Of a DNA stretch of 64,000 bases, positions 46,905-58,100 are shown piece by piece. The stretch spans positions 1,066,886-1,130,885 of the forward strand of contig NZ_CP020478.1 in assembly GCF_002080395.1 (NCBI RefSeq), written 5' to 3'. Numbering within the stretch: position 1 is the first letter of the stretch; the number at the start of each line of letters is the position of its first letter. Both the position numbers and the translations under genes were made by a program. The stretch is from Campylobacter helveticus. GTDB lineage: Bacteria > Campylobacterota > Campylobacteria > Campylobacterales > Campylobacteraceae. The notes under the pieces are model-generated. The model saw only the letters and a list, made by a program, of their open reading frames with translations. It was not told the DNA's origin and made no database searches.

Positions 46905-47630
46905 TTAAAAATATTGAAATGGATTTTTTGAAACCGACATTATAACCTTTAGTGGCAAATTTTGCAAGTGTTTCACCAAGCTTTCAGCAAAATAACACTC
47001 ACTCTCATAATGCCCAAGCTCAATTAAACTTAAGCCATTACTTAACGCTTCTAGCGCCTGATGATACTTAAAATCTCCACTCAAAAAACAATCTGCCCTC
47101 ACGCTCGAAATCAAATCCCCTCCACTCCCAGTGCAAATCGCTATTTTTTCAAGCTTTTCCCTGCCGCTAAAGCTAATTTTAAGTTGAGACAAATTTAGTC
47201 TTTTCCTAACCCTTTCACAAAGCTCACCAAAACTTAAATCAACTTTCACATAAATTAAAAATTCTTCTTGCCAAAAATCCTCAAAACCCAAAATTTCTTT
47301 TACAAAATATCGATTTAAATGACTTAAATCGTAATTAGTGTGTAGAGAAATTAAGGCAATATTTTTTTTTACCATTTCTTTGATAAGAAATTGAGGATAA
47401 GTCGTTCCGCTTAAATTCTTCAAAGGTTTAAAAATCAAAGGGTGGTGCGTGATAAAAAGGGAATTTTCTTCGGCATTTTTAATTAAATTTTCATCAATAT
47501 CAAGACTAAGATAAACTTTAGAAATTTCATCTTGCTCATTTCCTAGTAAAAGTCCGCTATTATCCCAACTAGCTTGTTTTTCAAAAGGACTAAGGGTATC
47601 TAAAAAGGCATAAATTTCATTCAGCTTCAT
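46905..47630 (-). CDS. Nif3/YbgI (DUF34) family metal-binding protein
   Basis: 241 residues from [16 protein letters not shown] (ATG 47630, overlapping glyQ by 14 bases). Metal-site segments [26 protein letters not shown] (HHP), ISLHTNYDL (H-x-N-x-D), and [10 protein letters not shown]. Proposed GTP cyclohydrolase I-like or metal-insertion role, not established. Confidence 0.9.
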   Translation of the reverse strand: MKLNEIYAFLDTLSPFEKQASWDNSGLLLGNEQDEISKVYLSLDIDENLIKNAEENSLFITHHPLIFKPLKNLSGTTYPQFLIKEMVKKNIALISLHTNYDLSHLNRYFVKEILGFEDFWQEEFLIYVKVDLSFGELCERVRKRLNLSQLKISFSGREKLEKIAICTGSGGDLISSVRADCFLSGDFKYHQALEALSNGLSLIELGHYESECYFAESLVKHLQNLPLKVIMSVSKNPFQYF

Positions 47631-48480
47631 TAAGATTTTTCTTATAAATTTCGGCACAATTTTTAGAAAGCTCACGAATTTTGAGCATATAATCTTGTCT
47701 TTTTGCTACAGAAATTGCTCCCCTTGCGTCAAGAAGATTAAAGGTGTGAGCCGCCAACATACAATAATCATACGCAGGCAAAGCCAAGCCTTGCTCTAGC
47801 GTGTTTTTACACTCTTCATAAGCGTTTTGAAATTGCGAATTTAAAAGCTCTACACTACTTGTTTCAAAATTATACTTGCTATACTCATACTCGCTTTGTT
47901 TATGCACATCGGCGTATTTGATGAGCTGCCCATTAAATTCACTCCATGCTATATCATAGACATTTTCAACATTTTGCAAATACATCGCAAGGCGTTCAAG
48001 CCCGTAGGTTATCTCCGCACTTACCAAATCCACAGCTATGCCACCAACTTGCTGAAAATAAGTAAATTGCGTAACTTCCATACCATCAAGCCAAACTTCC
48101 CAGCCAAGTCCCCACGCCCCTAAACTTGGACTTTCCCAATTATCCTCCACAAAGCGTATGTCGTGGCTTTTCAAATCAAAACCTAAATTTTCAAGGCTTT
48201 TTAAATAAAGCTCTTGGATATTATCAGGGCTTGGTTTGATTAAAACTTGAAACTGATAATAAGCTCCCAAGCGGTTAGGATTTTCTCCATAACGCCCATC
48301 AGTAGGACGGCGAGAAGGTGCGACATAAGCACAAGCCCAAGGCTTTTTACCCAAGCTTCTTAAAAAAGTCGCAGGGTGAAAAGTCCCTGCACCCGCTGGC
48401 ATATCATAAGGTTGCATTATCGCACAGCCATTTTCCTGCCAAAAATTTTGTAATTTTAAAATCATTTGCGAAAAAGTCAT
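47617..48480 (-). CDS. glyQ: Glycyl-tRNA synthetase alpha subunit
   Basis: 287 residues of the alpha2beta2 bacterial type: [39 protein letters not shown], and [10 protein letters not shown]. The beta subunit (glyS) is not next to it, as in other Campylobacter. Overlaps its upstream neighbour by 4 bases. Confidence 0.97.
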   Translation of the reverse strand: MTFSQMILKLQNFWQENGCAIMQPYDMPAGAGTFHPATFLRSLGKKPWACAYVAPSRRPTDGRYGENPNRLGAYYQFQVLIKPSPDNIQELYLKSLENLGFDLKSHDIRFVEDNWESPSLGAWGLGWEVWLDGMEVTQFTYFQQVGGIAVDLVSAEITYGLERLAMYLQNVENVYDIAWSEFNGQLIKYADVHKQSEYEYSKYNFETSSVELLNSQFQNAYEECKNTLEQGLALPAYDYCMLAAHTFNLLDARGAISVAKRQDYMLKIRELSKNCAEIYKKNLNEAE

Positions 48481-48974
48481 TGTGGTTTTTCCTCTTCTTT
48501 AGCCTTGTCGCCATAAATTTCTATGGTTTTATTCCACATTAATTTATATTTTCTTTTCATAAATTCCGCATCTTCTCTTGCGTGTTTTAATTCTTCATTT
48601 AAGGTTTCTATAGTTTTTCTATCTGCGTCATAAAGCTCTTGCATAGAATAAAGCGCATCTCTTAAGAATTTATTTTCATTTTTTAAGGCTTCTAAAGTCT
48701 CATCTTTAGCGTCTAAAACCTTTTCGTGCAAATTTAAAATTGTGCCTATGGTTTTTTCTACAAAACTCTCTCCCGCTAAAGTCATAGAATTAACCATAGA
48801 ATTTTGATTTGCTCCGCTTGGCACGACACTAAAAGTGCCTTGATTTGCTTCAATATAAATTTTGTCATCCTCTTCTTTAAAATTTAAAGAACCATTTGCC
48901 ATCATCCCTTTTACAACATCTTCATTTAAATGCACAAGTTTGCAAAATTCGTCTAATTCTAAATAAGTTTGCAT
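48477..48974 (-). CDS. DUF3972-type helical protein, function unknown
   Basis: 165 residues. N-terminus ([21 protein letters not shown]) looks like a small helix-turn-helix domain, followed by a strand-rich patch and a C-terminal coiled coil (about 85-150). Conserved between purE and glyQ in C. jejuni. No function can be assigned. Confidence 0.7.
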   Translation of the reverse strand: MQTYLELDEFCKLVHLNEDVVKGMMANGSLNFKEEDDKIYIEANQGTFSVVPSGANQNSMVNSMTLAGESFVEKTIGTILNLHEKVLDAKDETLEALKNENKFLRDALYSMQELYDADRKTIETLNEELKHAREDAEFMKRKYKLMWNKTIEIYGDKAKEEEKPQ

Positions 48975-49469
48975 TTATAAAATCACCTCTACGCTTTTAG
49001 AATCTTTAATGAGCTTTTCTTCCTTCGCCCTACGCTCTTCTTTGAGAGCCTTAGCTAAATCCTCGTCCCCAATCGCCAAAATTTGAACTGCCAAATAAGC
49101 CGCATTCATCGCTCCAGCTTTTCCTATGGCTAAGGTTCCCACAGGAATTCCACTTGGCATTTGCACAGTGGAAAATAAAGAATCCATACTTGCCAAATTT
49201 CCCCCACTCATCGGTACTCCCAAAACAGGCTTGGTTGTATAAGCTGCCACCGCCCCTGCTAAGTGTGCTGCCATACCCGCAGCCGCAATGAAAACTTGAG
49301 CTCCCTTTTGCTCCGCTTCTTTAATGTATTCTTTAGTTCTTTTTGGACTTCTATGAGCTGAAGTGATGATAAGCTCATATTTAACATTAAAGCCCTCAAG
49401 CACTTTCGCCGCCTCGCTCATTATCTCATAATCACTCTTGCTTCCCATTAATATCGCTACAAATTTCAT
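48975..49469 (-). CDS. purE: N5-carboxyaminoimidazole ribonucleotide mutase
   Basis: 164 residues; GSKSDYEIMSEAAKVLEGFN, SAHRSPKRTKEYI (catalytic His), AGMAAHLAGAVAAYTTKPV, GVPMSGGNLASMDSLFS. De novo purine synthesis. ATGA overlap with the U32 gene. Confidence 0.97.
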   Translation of the reverse strand: MKFVAILMGSKSDYEIMSEAAKVLEGFNVKYELIITSAHRSPKRTKEYIKEAEQKGAQVFIAAAGMAAHLAGAVAAYTTKPVLGVPMSGGNLASMDSLFSTVQMPSGIPVGTLAIGKAGAMNAAYLAVQILAIGDEDLAKALKEERRAKEEKLIKDSKSVEVIL

Positions 49470-50722
49470 ACAATTTCCTTTCTTAAGAAACTAAACTCTG
49501 GCACTAAATTTGGCATTTTAATCGCATTTTCATTACCGCTGTGAATTTCTGCGTATTCTTTATTATTTTTACTGAGCATTTTTTTAAATTCGACAAAAAA
49601 TTTGCCCTCTTTTTCATAAACCTTTCCAAGCTCGTTTTCACAAACCTCTATCTTAGAATTTAAAGGACTTAAAATCTCATAAGACTCATTTAAGACAACT
49701 TTCCCTTTGCACTTAAAAAATTCACCATTTTCCACAAAACCCTGCACCTGATGTGTCCCCTCCTCTATGCTTGTAAGGTGATTTTGTGTATCAACTTTTT
49801 CTAAAGGACGCGAGATAAGATAGCCATCTGTAAAACCGCGGTTTTTAAGTGTATGAATTTCTTTTTCATATTTTAAGGCATCAAATTCTCCCCTTAAAAC
49901 ATCTTCGATTGCCATTTTGTAAGTCCTAGTCGTCAGTGCGACATAATACTCACTTTTTGTGCGTCCCTCTATCTTAAAAGCACTAATGCAATCTTCCTTC
50001 ATAATTTTTTCGATATAAGAACATAAATTTAAATCCTTAGAATTAAAAATATGCGTTCCATTTTCATCTTCTTCTAAGCGGAAAAGCACCCCGTTTTCTT
50101 TATTTTTGGCGAAAAGTTCATAAGAAAAACGGCAATCATTCGCACAAGAGCCGCGGTTACTCATTCTCCCACTTTGAACAGAGCTTATTAAACAACGCCC
50201 AGAATACGCAAAGCACATTGAACCATGCACAAAAGCTTCTAGCTCTATATCGCAATTTTCTTTCAAAATCTTAGCGTCCTTAAGTCCTAGCTCACGAGCG
50301 ATAACAACACGCTTTGCACCCATTTCTTTATAAACTTTGGCGTCCAAATAATTTAAAACATTAGCCTGTGTTGAGATATGTAAAGGAATTTCAGGGGCTA
50401 ACTCTTTTACTAAAGCCATAGCCCCAACAGAAGCAACTATAAAAGCATCGGGCTTCATCTCGCGTAACTTTAAAATATGCCTTTTAAGCCCTTCGATTTG
50501 TCCGCTTAAATGAAAACCATTAAGAGTTACATAAATTTTTTTACCTCTTTTATGAGTGTAATCAACCGCCTCATTAAAGCTCTCATAGTCAAATTCACGC
50601 GCCGTTCTTGAACGCAAGGAAAAATTATTAACTCCAGCATAAACCGCATCAGCTCCATAAGCAAGAGCGATTTTAAGTTTCGTAAAATTTCCAGCTGGAG
50701 CAACAATTTCAGGTATTATCAT
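49466..50722 (-). CDS. Peptidase U32 family protein (TrhP/YegQ-like, tRNA uridine hydroxylation)
   Basis: 418 residues: PEIVAPAGNFTKLKIALAYG start, TLNGF, and the signature EAFVHGSMCFAYSGRCLISS with clustered cysteines (CAND) binding a 4Fe-4S cluster. Family members TrhP/YegQ make 5-hydroxyuridine at tRNA position 34 rather than act as peptidases. Overlaps cheZ and purE. Confidence 0.88.
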   Translation of the reverse strand: MIIPEIVAPAGNFTKLKIALAYGADAVYAGVNNFSLRSRTAREFDYESFNEAVDYTHKRGKKIYVTLNGFHLSGQIEGLKRHILKLREMKPDAFIVASVGAMALVKELAPEIPLHISTQANVLNYLDAKVYKEMGAKRVVIARELGLKDAKILKENCDIELEAFVHGSMCFAYSGRCLISSVQSGRMSNRGSCANDCRFSYELFAKNKENGVLFRLEEDENGTHIFNSKDLNLCSYIEKIMKEDCISAFKIEGRTKSEYYVALTTRTYKMAIEDVLRGEFDALKYEKEIHTLKNRGFTDGYLISRPLEKVDTQNHLTSIEEGTHQVQGFVENGEFFKCKGKVVLNESYEILSPLNSKIEVCENELGKVYEKEGKFFVEFKKMLSKNNKEYAEIHSGNENAIKMPNLVPEFSFLRKEIV

Positions 50723-51420
50723 TTCTGCCCTAAAGACGCTATTAATGCCTCTATATCATCGTTACTTACCACATCTGCAGTGCTATCGCCATCGATATGA
50801 ACAGCCGAACTTACGCGCTTTTTGTCATCAATTTTACCCTCAAACAAAGAGCTCATATAGCGACTTAACGCGCGCATTACATTAATGACTCTTTCGATTT
50901 TTTGCCTATGGATATCCTGATATTGCATTGCATCCATAGCCATCATTACTTCATCTTGTCCGCTTTGCAAATTTTCACCCATTTCTTTAGTTTTTTCCTT
51001 AATATCCTTATTAATGTTTAAAGCCTCATTAAAGCTTTCAACGCTAGGAAAACGCTCTGCTAATTTGGTAAAAATGTCGATATTTTTATCAAAAACATTA
51101 TTTAAATCTTTTAACAAACTCTCAGAATCTGCGAAAAAATTACTAATACTTTCGAGCTTATCCATCATCTCCGTAGCTTTTTCTTCGCTATCTTTCGTAA
51201 CATCATCAAGTTGATGAACGACTTTGTGTTCCTCATTTGGTGGGGGTGGTGGCCAAAGGGTATTGTGATTTAGCTGGTAGTCGGTAGATTTCATATTTTC
51301 AACTATAGCTCCATTTTCACTAATTTCGCTCTCTTCAGTCACACTAGGCTCTTCACTAGAATTTGGCGAATCGATATCAACATCGCCATTCATTAAGGCA
51401 TCAAGTTCTTCTTGAGTCAT
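50719..51420 (-). CDS. cheZ: CheZ-family CheY-P phosphatase
   Basis: 233 residues. The phosphatase helix AMQYQDIHRQKIERVINVMR has the catalytic D-x3-Q (DIHRQ). Both ends carry FliM/FliY-like short motifs (TQEELDALMNG at the N-terminus; NDDIEALIASLGQ at the C-terminus), typical of the remote CheZ of epsilonproteobacteria. It has a Pro run (WPPPPPN) near residue 57. Terminates CheY signalling to the flagellar motor. Confidence 0.88.
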   Translation of the reverse strand: MTQEELDALMNGDVDIDSPNSSEEPSVTEESEISENGAIVENMKSTDYQLNHNTLWPPPPPNEEHKVVHQLDDVTKDSEEKATEMMDKLESISNFFADSESLLKDLNNVFDKNIDIFTKLAERFPSVESFNEALNINKDIKEKTKEMGENLQSGQDEVMMAMDAMQYQDIHRQKIERVINVMRALSRYMSSLFEGKIDDKKRVSSAVHIDGDSTADVVSNDDIEALIASLGQK

Positions 51421-51570
51421 ACTCTTCCTTAATATTTAAGATTGTAAATTGAAATTATAATGCAAATTAATTAAAACTAAGATATAAAAATGAAATTTTT
51501 ATGTAAAAATATAATTTTAAAATTCCTAAAAAAAATTATATTAATTAAAACTGAATTAAAAAATTTATGA

Positions 51571-51576
51571 TACAAT
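51571..51576 (+). promoter_or_regulatory. -10 element of glnA
   Basis: TACAAT preceded by TATGA, 31 bases before the glnA ATG; a strong AAGGAG SD lies at 51598-51603. The 120 bases upstream are extremely AT-rich with T/A periodic runs, typical for Campylobacter promoters. Confidence 0.6.
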
Positions 51577-51607
51577 TTTGCAATTCAATTTTAATCAAGG
51601 AGAAAAT

Positions 51608-53038
51608 ATGGGCAAATTTGTCAATAATGTCGAAGAATTTTTTAGCTACTGCAAAGAAAACGAAGTCGCGTTTGTGGATTTTCGCTTTACCGATATAATA
51701 GGGGTTTGGCATCACATCACTTATAATTTTCACTCTATCAGCGAAGAAACTTTTGAGGTAGGAATTCCATTTGATGGAAGTTCGCTAAAGGGTTGGCAGC
51801 CTGTGGATAAATCGGATATGATTTTAAAGCCAGACGCCCCAAGTGCCTTCTTAGACCCTTTTACTGCAGACCAGACCATCATCGTTTTTTGTGATGTTTA
51901 TGACATTTATAAGGGGCAAATGTATGAAAAATGTCCGCGTTCCATAGCCAAAAAAGCACTTAATTATTTACAAGAAAGTGGTGTAGCTGATATGGCTTAT
52001 TTTGGACCAGAAAATGAATTTTTTATCTTTGATAGTGTAAAAATAGTCGATAGTGCTAATTGTTCCAAATATGAAGTGGATACTGAAGAGGGAGAATGGA
52101 ACGATAATAAAGAATTTGTTGATAGTTACAACACTGGACACCGCCCAAGAAACAAAGGTGGATATTTTCCTGTCGCACCTATTGATTCTTTAGTTGATAT
52201 TAGGGCTGAAATGGTGCAAACTTTAGAAAAAGTTGGCGTTAAAACATTTGTCCATCACCACGAAGTCGCGCAAGGGCAGGCGGAAATTGGCGTTCATTTT
52301 GGCACTTTAGTCGAGGCTGCGGATAATGTGCAAATTTACAAATATATCGTTAAAATGGTTGCACATCTTAATGGAAAAACCGCCACTTTTATGCCAAAAC
52401 CTCTTTATGGAGATAATGGTAGTGGTATGCATGTGCATATGAGCTTATGGAAAAATGGAGTTAATTTATTTTACGATGAAAATGGTTATGGAGGGCTTAG
52501 CAAGGACGCCATCCACTACATAGGAGGCATACTTAAAAATGCAAGAAGTGTAGCTGCTTTTACTAATCCTAGCTCAAATTCTTACAAAAGGATAGTTCCG
52601 GGTTTTGAAGCGCCTTGCATTTTGACTTATTCTTGTCAAAATAGAAGTGCGAGTTGTCGTATCCCTTATGGTATGGGGAAAAACTCCGCACGCGTTGAAA
52701 TTCGCTTCCCAGATAGCACGGCAAATCCTTATCTCGCCTTTGTCTCACTTCTAATGGCAGGACTTGACGGGATGAAAAACAAGCATATTCCAGTTGGACC
52801 TATGGAGGAAAATTTATTTGATTTAACCCTAGATGAAGTTCGCGAAAAAGGTATCGAGCAACTCCCGCACACGCTAAGAGGAAGCCTAGAAGCCTTGATA
52901 CGATACAACTCTTTCTTAAAACCTGTGATGAGTGATATTTTTATCGATGATTATCAACATCTTAAATTTGCTACTCAAGTTTGGCCTGTCGAAGCACGCC
53001 CTACCGCGTATGAATTTAAAACCTGCTATTCTTGCTAA
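51608..53038 (+). CDS. glnA: Glutamine synthetase, type I
   Basis: 476 residues from ATG 51608 (an in-frame Met 30 bases upstream lies before the SD and is rejected). Motifs: [64 protein letters not shown]. At the adenylylation site, where E. coli has the Tyr in NLYDLP, this protein reads NLFDLT: Tyr is replaced by Phe. Main ammonia-assimilation enzyme of the organism. Confidence 0.97.
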   Translation: MGKFVNNVEEFFSYCKENEVAFVDFRFTDIIGVWHHITYNFHSISEETFEVGIPFDGSSLKGWQPVDKSDMILKPDAPSAFLDPFTADQTIIVFCDVYDIYKGQMYEKCPRSIAKKALNYLQESGVADMAYFGPENEFFIFDSVKIVDSANCSKYEVDTEEGEWNDNKEFVDSYNTGHRPRNKGGYFPVAPIDSLVDIRAEMVQTLEKVGVKTFVHHHEVAQGQAEIGVHFGTLVEAADNVQIYKYIVKMVAHLNGKTATFMPKPLYGDNGSGMHVHMSLWKNGVNLFYDENGYGGLSKDAIHYIGGILKNARSVAAFTNPSSNSYKRIVPGFEAPCILTYSCQNRSASCRIPYGMGKNSARVEIRFPDSTANPYLAFVSLLMAGLDGMKNKHIPVGPMEENLFDLTLDEVREKGIEQLPHTLRGSLEALIRYNSFLKPVMSDIFIDDYQHLKFATQVWPVEARPTAYEFKTCYSC

Positions 53039-53043
53039 TAAAA

Positions 53044-53072
53044 CTTAATCCCGCTAAATTTGCGGGATTAAG
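53044..53072 (+). terminator. Terminator of glnA
   Basis: CTTAATCCCGC/GCGGGATTAAG form an 11-bp perfect stem with a 7-base loop, five bases after the glnA stop. GC-rich core followed by mixed T-rich sequence. Confidence 0.8.
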
Positions 53073-53096
53073 TATTGATTTTTCAAATCCCTAGCG

Positions 53097-53129
53097 AGGA
53101 TTAATAATTATTTCGCGATTATTAATCCT
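53097..53129. repeat. 12-bp perfect inverted repeat at the glnA/accessory-module boundary
   Basis: AGGATTAATAAT (53097-53108) and ATTATTAATCCT (53118-53129) around TATTTCGCG. No U-run on either side, so it is not an ordinary terminator; it may be a bidirectional terminator, a protein-binding site or the edge of the inserted module. The repeat is AT-rich and lies 32 bases from the nuclease stop codon. Confidence 0.55.
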
Positions 53130-53160
53130 TAAAAAATTAAAACTGAAAATTTTCTCCCAC

Positions 53161-54777
53161 CTAATTAAACATTTCTCGTTGCTTTTGTATAGAATCTTTA
53201 TTTCTTACAATACTTGAGCTTTCTTTGCGAAGCTCTTCGTTTTCTTTTTGCACGCCTGCAAAGCTTAGCCAGTTAAAGCTCCCCACGATCATAAACTCAC
53301 TATCACAGATGAGAATCTTTTCATGGCTATTGTCCGTTTTGCTTATAAAATGCTTGGGATATTTCCCACTCCAGCGCGTAAAAAGCACACGCGATTCTTC
53401 ATCAATGGGAGCTTTATCAAGCTTATTTCTAGGCTTTAAGCCATATTTGATACATACTTTCACGCCGCGTGCCATTGTGGATTCTAGCTCTTTTTGATAG
53501 CCCTCTAGCACATTGGTGCGCACCCAAGGGCTATGGATACACACGCATTCTTTAGCATTTTTGAGTGCGTATAGGAAATAATCCTTATGCTCGCCTACCT
53601 CTAGTATTTTACCCTCGCTTATATCAAGCTCCAAATTCGCGCGCTTTTGTATTTTCTCACTCTCTAGGGCGTTAAATTTTTCCACATTATCTGTAAAAGC
53701 CTTGTTTTTATTTGTATCAAATTTGCTTGTGTCGATAAGATTTTCAAAAAGCAGTGTCGCGCTTTTGTCTATATCATATTTCTCATCAAGCACCAGAATC
53801 CGCTCCCCTTTGCTTGCATTTTTATAAAACAAACACACATAGCTTTTGAAAAATTTCTTGCACTCTACGATATCTGTAATCTCTAGCACTTCGCACGCTC
53901 CGCTAGATTCTGCTATTTTAGATTCTGTTTTCTCTTGTGATGATTTTGCAGAATCTTCTTGCGTAGAATCTTGCTCTTTTTGCTTTTTCTTTGTATCTTT
54001 AGAATCTTCTGGCACATCAAGCCCTCTTAGTCCCTCTAGCAAAATCTGGCGTAGCGTTAGTGTTTTTTCATCATTAAAAAATTCACTCAAGCCCTCTAAT
54101 CGCAAGCGTTTATTAGAATCTGGTTTTAGCTCAAAGCTCTCTTTATCTGGCTTATGTTCTAGCCTTACACTTTCATCTTTTGCGCTTTTGGCACTAGCTT
54201 GCACATTGCCAAATATCCCATCTGTTATGACATACGCGCTTGTCTCTTCCACCACGCGCTCTTTTGCTTTTTGCAAGATCTCCTTGCCATTATTGGTTAA
54301 GCGCAGTTCGCCTGCGTGTGATTGCAGATCAATATAGCCCTTAAGCTCTAGATCTGCGACAATGCTATGGAATATCTCTTCATCTAGCTGCGTGATAGCC
54401 TTGAGTGTCGCAAAAGTGCTTTTGCTTTTGCCATTTTCACCCTGCATTTTTTGCGTGGATTCTATGATGTGCAAGATCCCTTCAAGTATGGGGTGCAGGG
54501 GTAGCTCTTTTGCTATTTGATAGTGGATTTTTGTCTTATAGTAGGGATAATAAACGCGCTTTGTGTCATAGTGGATATAGCTTGTATCTTCCTCGCCACC
54601 CGCCATATCTTCGCGCACAGCTTCAGGCATAATGTGGCTTGCTAGATTCTGGGCCTCCTTGTCCGCCTTTTCACTATCACAAAAATAGCGCGCATATTTA
54701 TGCGTGATAAGCTCTAGGTCTATATCTTTTTTCTCTGTATTTGCTTGATTTTGTGGATTTTGCCTTTTCTTTGCCAT
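53161..54777 (-). CDS. PLD-family (HKD) nuclease-like protein of the accessory module
   Basis: 538 residues. N-terminal part (about 70-175) contains a predicted winged helix (IAKELPLHPILEGIL...LKGYIDLQSHAGELRLTNNG); a low-complexity Ser/Gln/Glu linker covers about 258-293; the C-terminal domain (about 390-510) has HSPWVR and one HKD motif, HEKILICD (485-492) with GSFNW (499-503), which is the H-x-K-x4-D...GS-x-N signature of phospholipase D-type nucleases. One HKD half suggests a dimer. Start overlaps the helicase stop as TAATG, so both are translated together. Likely effector nuclease of a defence module; target unknown. No signal peptide. Confidence 0.8.
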   Translation of the reverse strand: MAKKRQNPQNQANTEKKDIDLELITHKYARYFCDSEKADKEAQNLASHIMPEAVREDMAGGEEDTSYIHYDTKRVYYPYYKTKIHYQIAKELPLHPILEGILHIIESTQKMQGENGKSKSTFATLKAITQLDEEIFHSIVADLELKGYIDLQSHAGELRLTNNGKEILQKAKERVVEETSAYVITDGIFGNVQASAKSAKDESVRLEHKPDKESFELKPDSNKRLRLEGLSEFFNDEKTLTLRQILLEGLRGLDVPEDSKDTKKKQKEQDSTQEDSAKSSQEKTESKIAESSGACEVLEITDIVECKKFFKSYVCLFYKNASKGERILVLDEKYDIDKSATLLFENLIDTSKFDTNKNKAFTDNVEKFNALESEKIQKRANLELDISEGKILEVGEHKDYFLYALKNAKECVCIHSPWVRTNVLEGYQKELESTMARGVKVCIKYGLKPRNKLDKAPIDEESRVLFTRWSGKYPKHFISKTDNSHEKILICDSEFMIVGSFNWLSFAGVQKENEELRKESSSIVRNKDSIQKQREMFN

Positions 54778-55134
54778 TATCGCTCTCCTTTTTTATTGCT
54801 TTCAGGATCTTGTAGCATTTGGATTTTATAGGTATCTGTATCTTCTTCAAACTGCACGATGATTTGAGCAAATGGATTTTCCCCTTCGCTCACGCTTGCC
54901 ATTTTGAGATAGTCCTTATCTCCCACGATGAGCAGGAACTTTTTGGCACGAGAGAGCGAGACATTGAGTCGCTTTTCATCAGCGATGAAGTCGATCTTGC
55001 TGCCCTTTCTTTGTTGCTGCGCTTCTTTGGTGTTTTTGACCTTCGAGCTTCGCACACAGTCATAAATAATCATATCCCTATCGCTTCCTTGGAAGCTATC
55101 CACCGTGCCTATGTCAATGCGGATATTTGAATTT
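54777..55134 (-). CDS. C-terminal fragment of the kinase-helicase: helicase motifs V and VI
   Basis: After the T4 run at 55132-55135 the reading frame shifts by one. The continuation reads NSNIRIDIGTVDSFQGSDRD (motif V) and RLNVSLSRAKKFLLIVGD (motif VI) to the stop at 54777, which are the missing end of the UPF1-like helicase. As written it can only start at ATG 55103 (MDSFQGSD), which would not make a functional product. One added T in the run makes one protein of about 1,210 residues with the gene to its right. Confidence 0.8.
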
Positions 55135-58100
55135 TGTATTCGTCTATGAGATTTTTTAGTCTGCTATTTAGGAGCGCGGCTTGGGCTTTGTAGGGTGTGA
55201 TGATCCCTATATCGCTTATACTTTGAGATTCTAGGATTTTCTCTTTTAGCACTTTTAGCGTGTTCAAAATTACACTTGCATTGCAATGATTGATTTTCCC
55301 CGTGCCTTTTTGTGTGTCTTCTTTATCACTTCTTTTGCTCGTATCAAGCCACACAGCATTTGCCTTAAATACTTTCACATTGTGCATCTTTTGCGCACTA
55401 ATTTCCTCTTTTGTTTGCAATTTCCCTTCATAAAAGGCCTTACTATACAAATCACAGATGCTTTTATGCGCACGGTAGTTATAGGTGAGCATGTGTTTGA
55501 AATTATAAAGATAGTCATATTGATACGCATTGCCCTGCTCTATCGCCCCCTCTATCCGCCCAAAAAGCCGCTCAAAAAGCGAAGTTGTTACATCTTTTTT
55601 CGTGGCGTTAAATTCAGCACTTGGGTGTTTTTTCTTTCCATGTTTAGAACCTTTACCGAGCTGCATTACCACATCATCATCTACCACAGGGGCTAGCTGC
55701 CTATGATCGCCTACTAAAATAATGCGCCTAGCTTTAATGCAAGGCACTAAAAGCTCGCTTGGTGTCGCCCTTCCAGCCTCATCGACAATAGCCACATCAA
55801 ACTCCACATCACGGAAACTTTTCCACGAAGAGATCCCAAGCAATGTGCCAAAGAAAAGGCGAATATCTTTAGTAAAAAGCTCATAGACTTCCTGCTCTTT
55901 TGATTTTTTATCACCTTTCTTGCTTTGACTTTTTTCTTCAATCACACTACTTAAGGTTTGCAGTCTTTTTTTAAAATCCTCCTGCAAAGATTTTAGCTCT
56001 TCTTGTATGTTTGGATTAGAATCTTTTATGGGATTATTTTTTATGCGTTCTAGATTTTCTTTTAGAATCTTATCGATCACTTTTTGGGGCGTGTAAGATT
56101 TTGCGATTTCGCTTGTGATGTTTTCTTCATTTCCTATGCGAAATAGCTTATCATCTCCTTTTGGATTCTTTTCACTCGTGGCAATTTTCTCTAGCACATT
56201 ATCCACGGCTTGATTGCTTTGGGAAGTGATGAGAATCTTATAGTGTTTATGGAGCTTTTGATACTGCTTTACTATCTCTGTTATCGTGGTGGTTTTGCCT
56301 GTGCCCGGAGGTCCTTGTATGAGCAAAATCTCACAGTCAGATTTTAGGCTTAGAGCCTTTCTTACCGCTTCTTGCTGGTTTTCATCTAAGCTCTTATTAA
56401 AGTAAGATTCTATATCGCGTAGCTTATTTTCTTTGAGCTCTATTGGCGCATTGATTTTGCGTAAAAGATTTGGGATCTGCGTCCTGCCTTCTTGCAAATC
56501 CTCTAAAGCCTTATTTCTCTTACTCCATAGAATCTCGCGCACTTGATAGTCATACGAGATAGCATAAGTTTTTTTCTTATCAAGCGCATTGGCTTCACCC
56601 TCTTTCCTTCCTAGCGTGCCATATTTTTCTTTAAGTTTTATAGTAAGTTCTTTTGTCGCTGGATTGTAGTGTTTCACCACGCCCTTAATGTTTTCAGCAT
56701 GCAGATTGTCTTTTTGGCTGGATTCTTGGATTATCACATCTTCTTTTGGTTTAAAGGCTTTTGCTTGATCTTGTGTTTGCTCCTGCTTAGATTCTTTAGA
56801 TAAATCTTGTGTGCTGTCTTGCGCTTCTTTATCCGCAGTTTCATCGCTAGATTTGGCACTACTAGAATCCTTGAAAGTAAGCTCATCAGCCCCCGTTTTT
56901 ACACCAATATATTGAAAAAGCTTTGTCTGCTTTTTCTCATCTATATCTCTTTTCTCAGCCTTCAATAGCTCTTCTTCGCTCACAATAGCGATTTTATCGA
57001 TCTCTTTTCTCTCTCGCTCAAACTCTGCTTGTTTAAATCGCTGGTCTAGTTCTCGTTTCAGTTTGCCTATATTTGAAGCTTGACTATGCCTATTGTGCCA
57101 CCCCTTCACAGTGAAGCTAAACCAATGCACCAGCTCCACGCCTTCGCTTATAATCTTTTCTATCCTTGTGCTCTCATTCTCTCGCACATCCAACACCCAG
57201 AGATAGCTATCGCTATTTTTCACAGCAGAACAGATGAATACCAAATCATTGATAGCAAATTCTAGTTTGGATTCTGGCTCTCTACTCTTTTTATTTTTCT
57301 CTTCAAACTGGCGCGCATATGCCCTATGCCCACGAATGCGCTCTTGTATATGCTTCTTTATTGATTCCATATCGCTAGAATCTAGATCATTTTTATCCGC
57401 ATACACTGCAAGTGTTTTATCATTTTGACAGCGCAGTTCATAGACATTTTTTGGCACGACACTATCATATAAATGTCGTAATTCCCTCTCTAAATCGTGC
57501 AGTTTGCTTCTCTTTTCTGGTAAAAAAGCGCAGCATTGTTTCACAAGTGAAAGCAATTCCTTTTCTACACTATCAAGCTCATATTTACTCAAAATAGATT
57601 CAAAGATAGAATCCAAATCCTGCGGTTTCGTATAAGAATCCAAATCATCATACTCCCAGGCATCAAGCAAAAGCTTTAGCATACACAGCCCAAAGGAAAA
57701 AATATCACTCTCTTTGCCCGCGCGAGAATCAGCCGCCCCAGAGTCTAGCGCGCCTAAAAACCCTAGCTGCTCTGGCGCATAAAATCGTGCGCTAGATTCT
57801 AGCCCTGCTTTTAATGCTTTAGAATCTGTGCTACCAACAAGCGGGGCATAAAAATAGCTCCTCCCAAAATCCAGCAAAAACATGCGGTTGTTGCCATCTA
57901 GCAAAATATTGCTAGGATTGAGATTGCCGTGGTAAAAGCCTTTTGTATGGATATATTTAAGCGCATCAAGAATCTGCAACGCACATTCAAACAGCCTGAC
58001 ATAATCAAGTGAGCTTCCCCCATACCCCTCGCCCTCTTCATCATCTTTGCGCTCACTATTTGCTAGCTCATCTGCAAAATCCCCACTCTCATTACAATCA

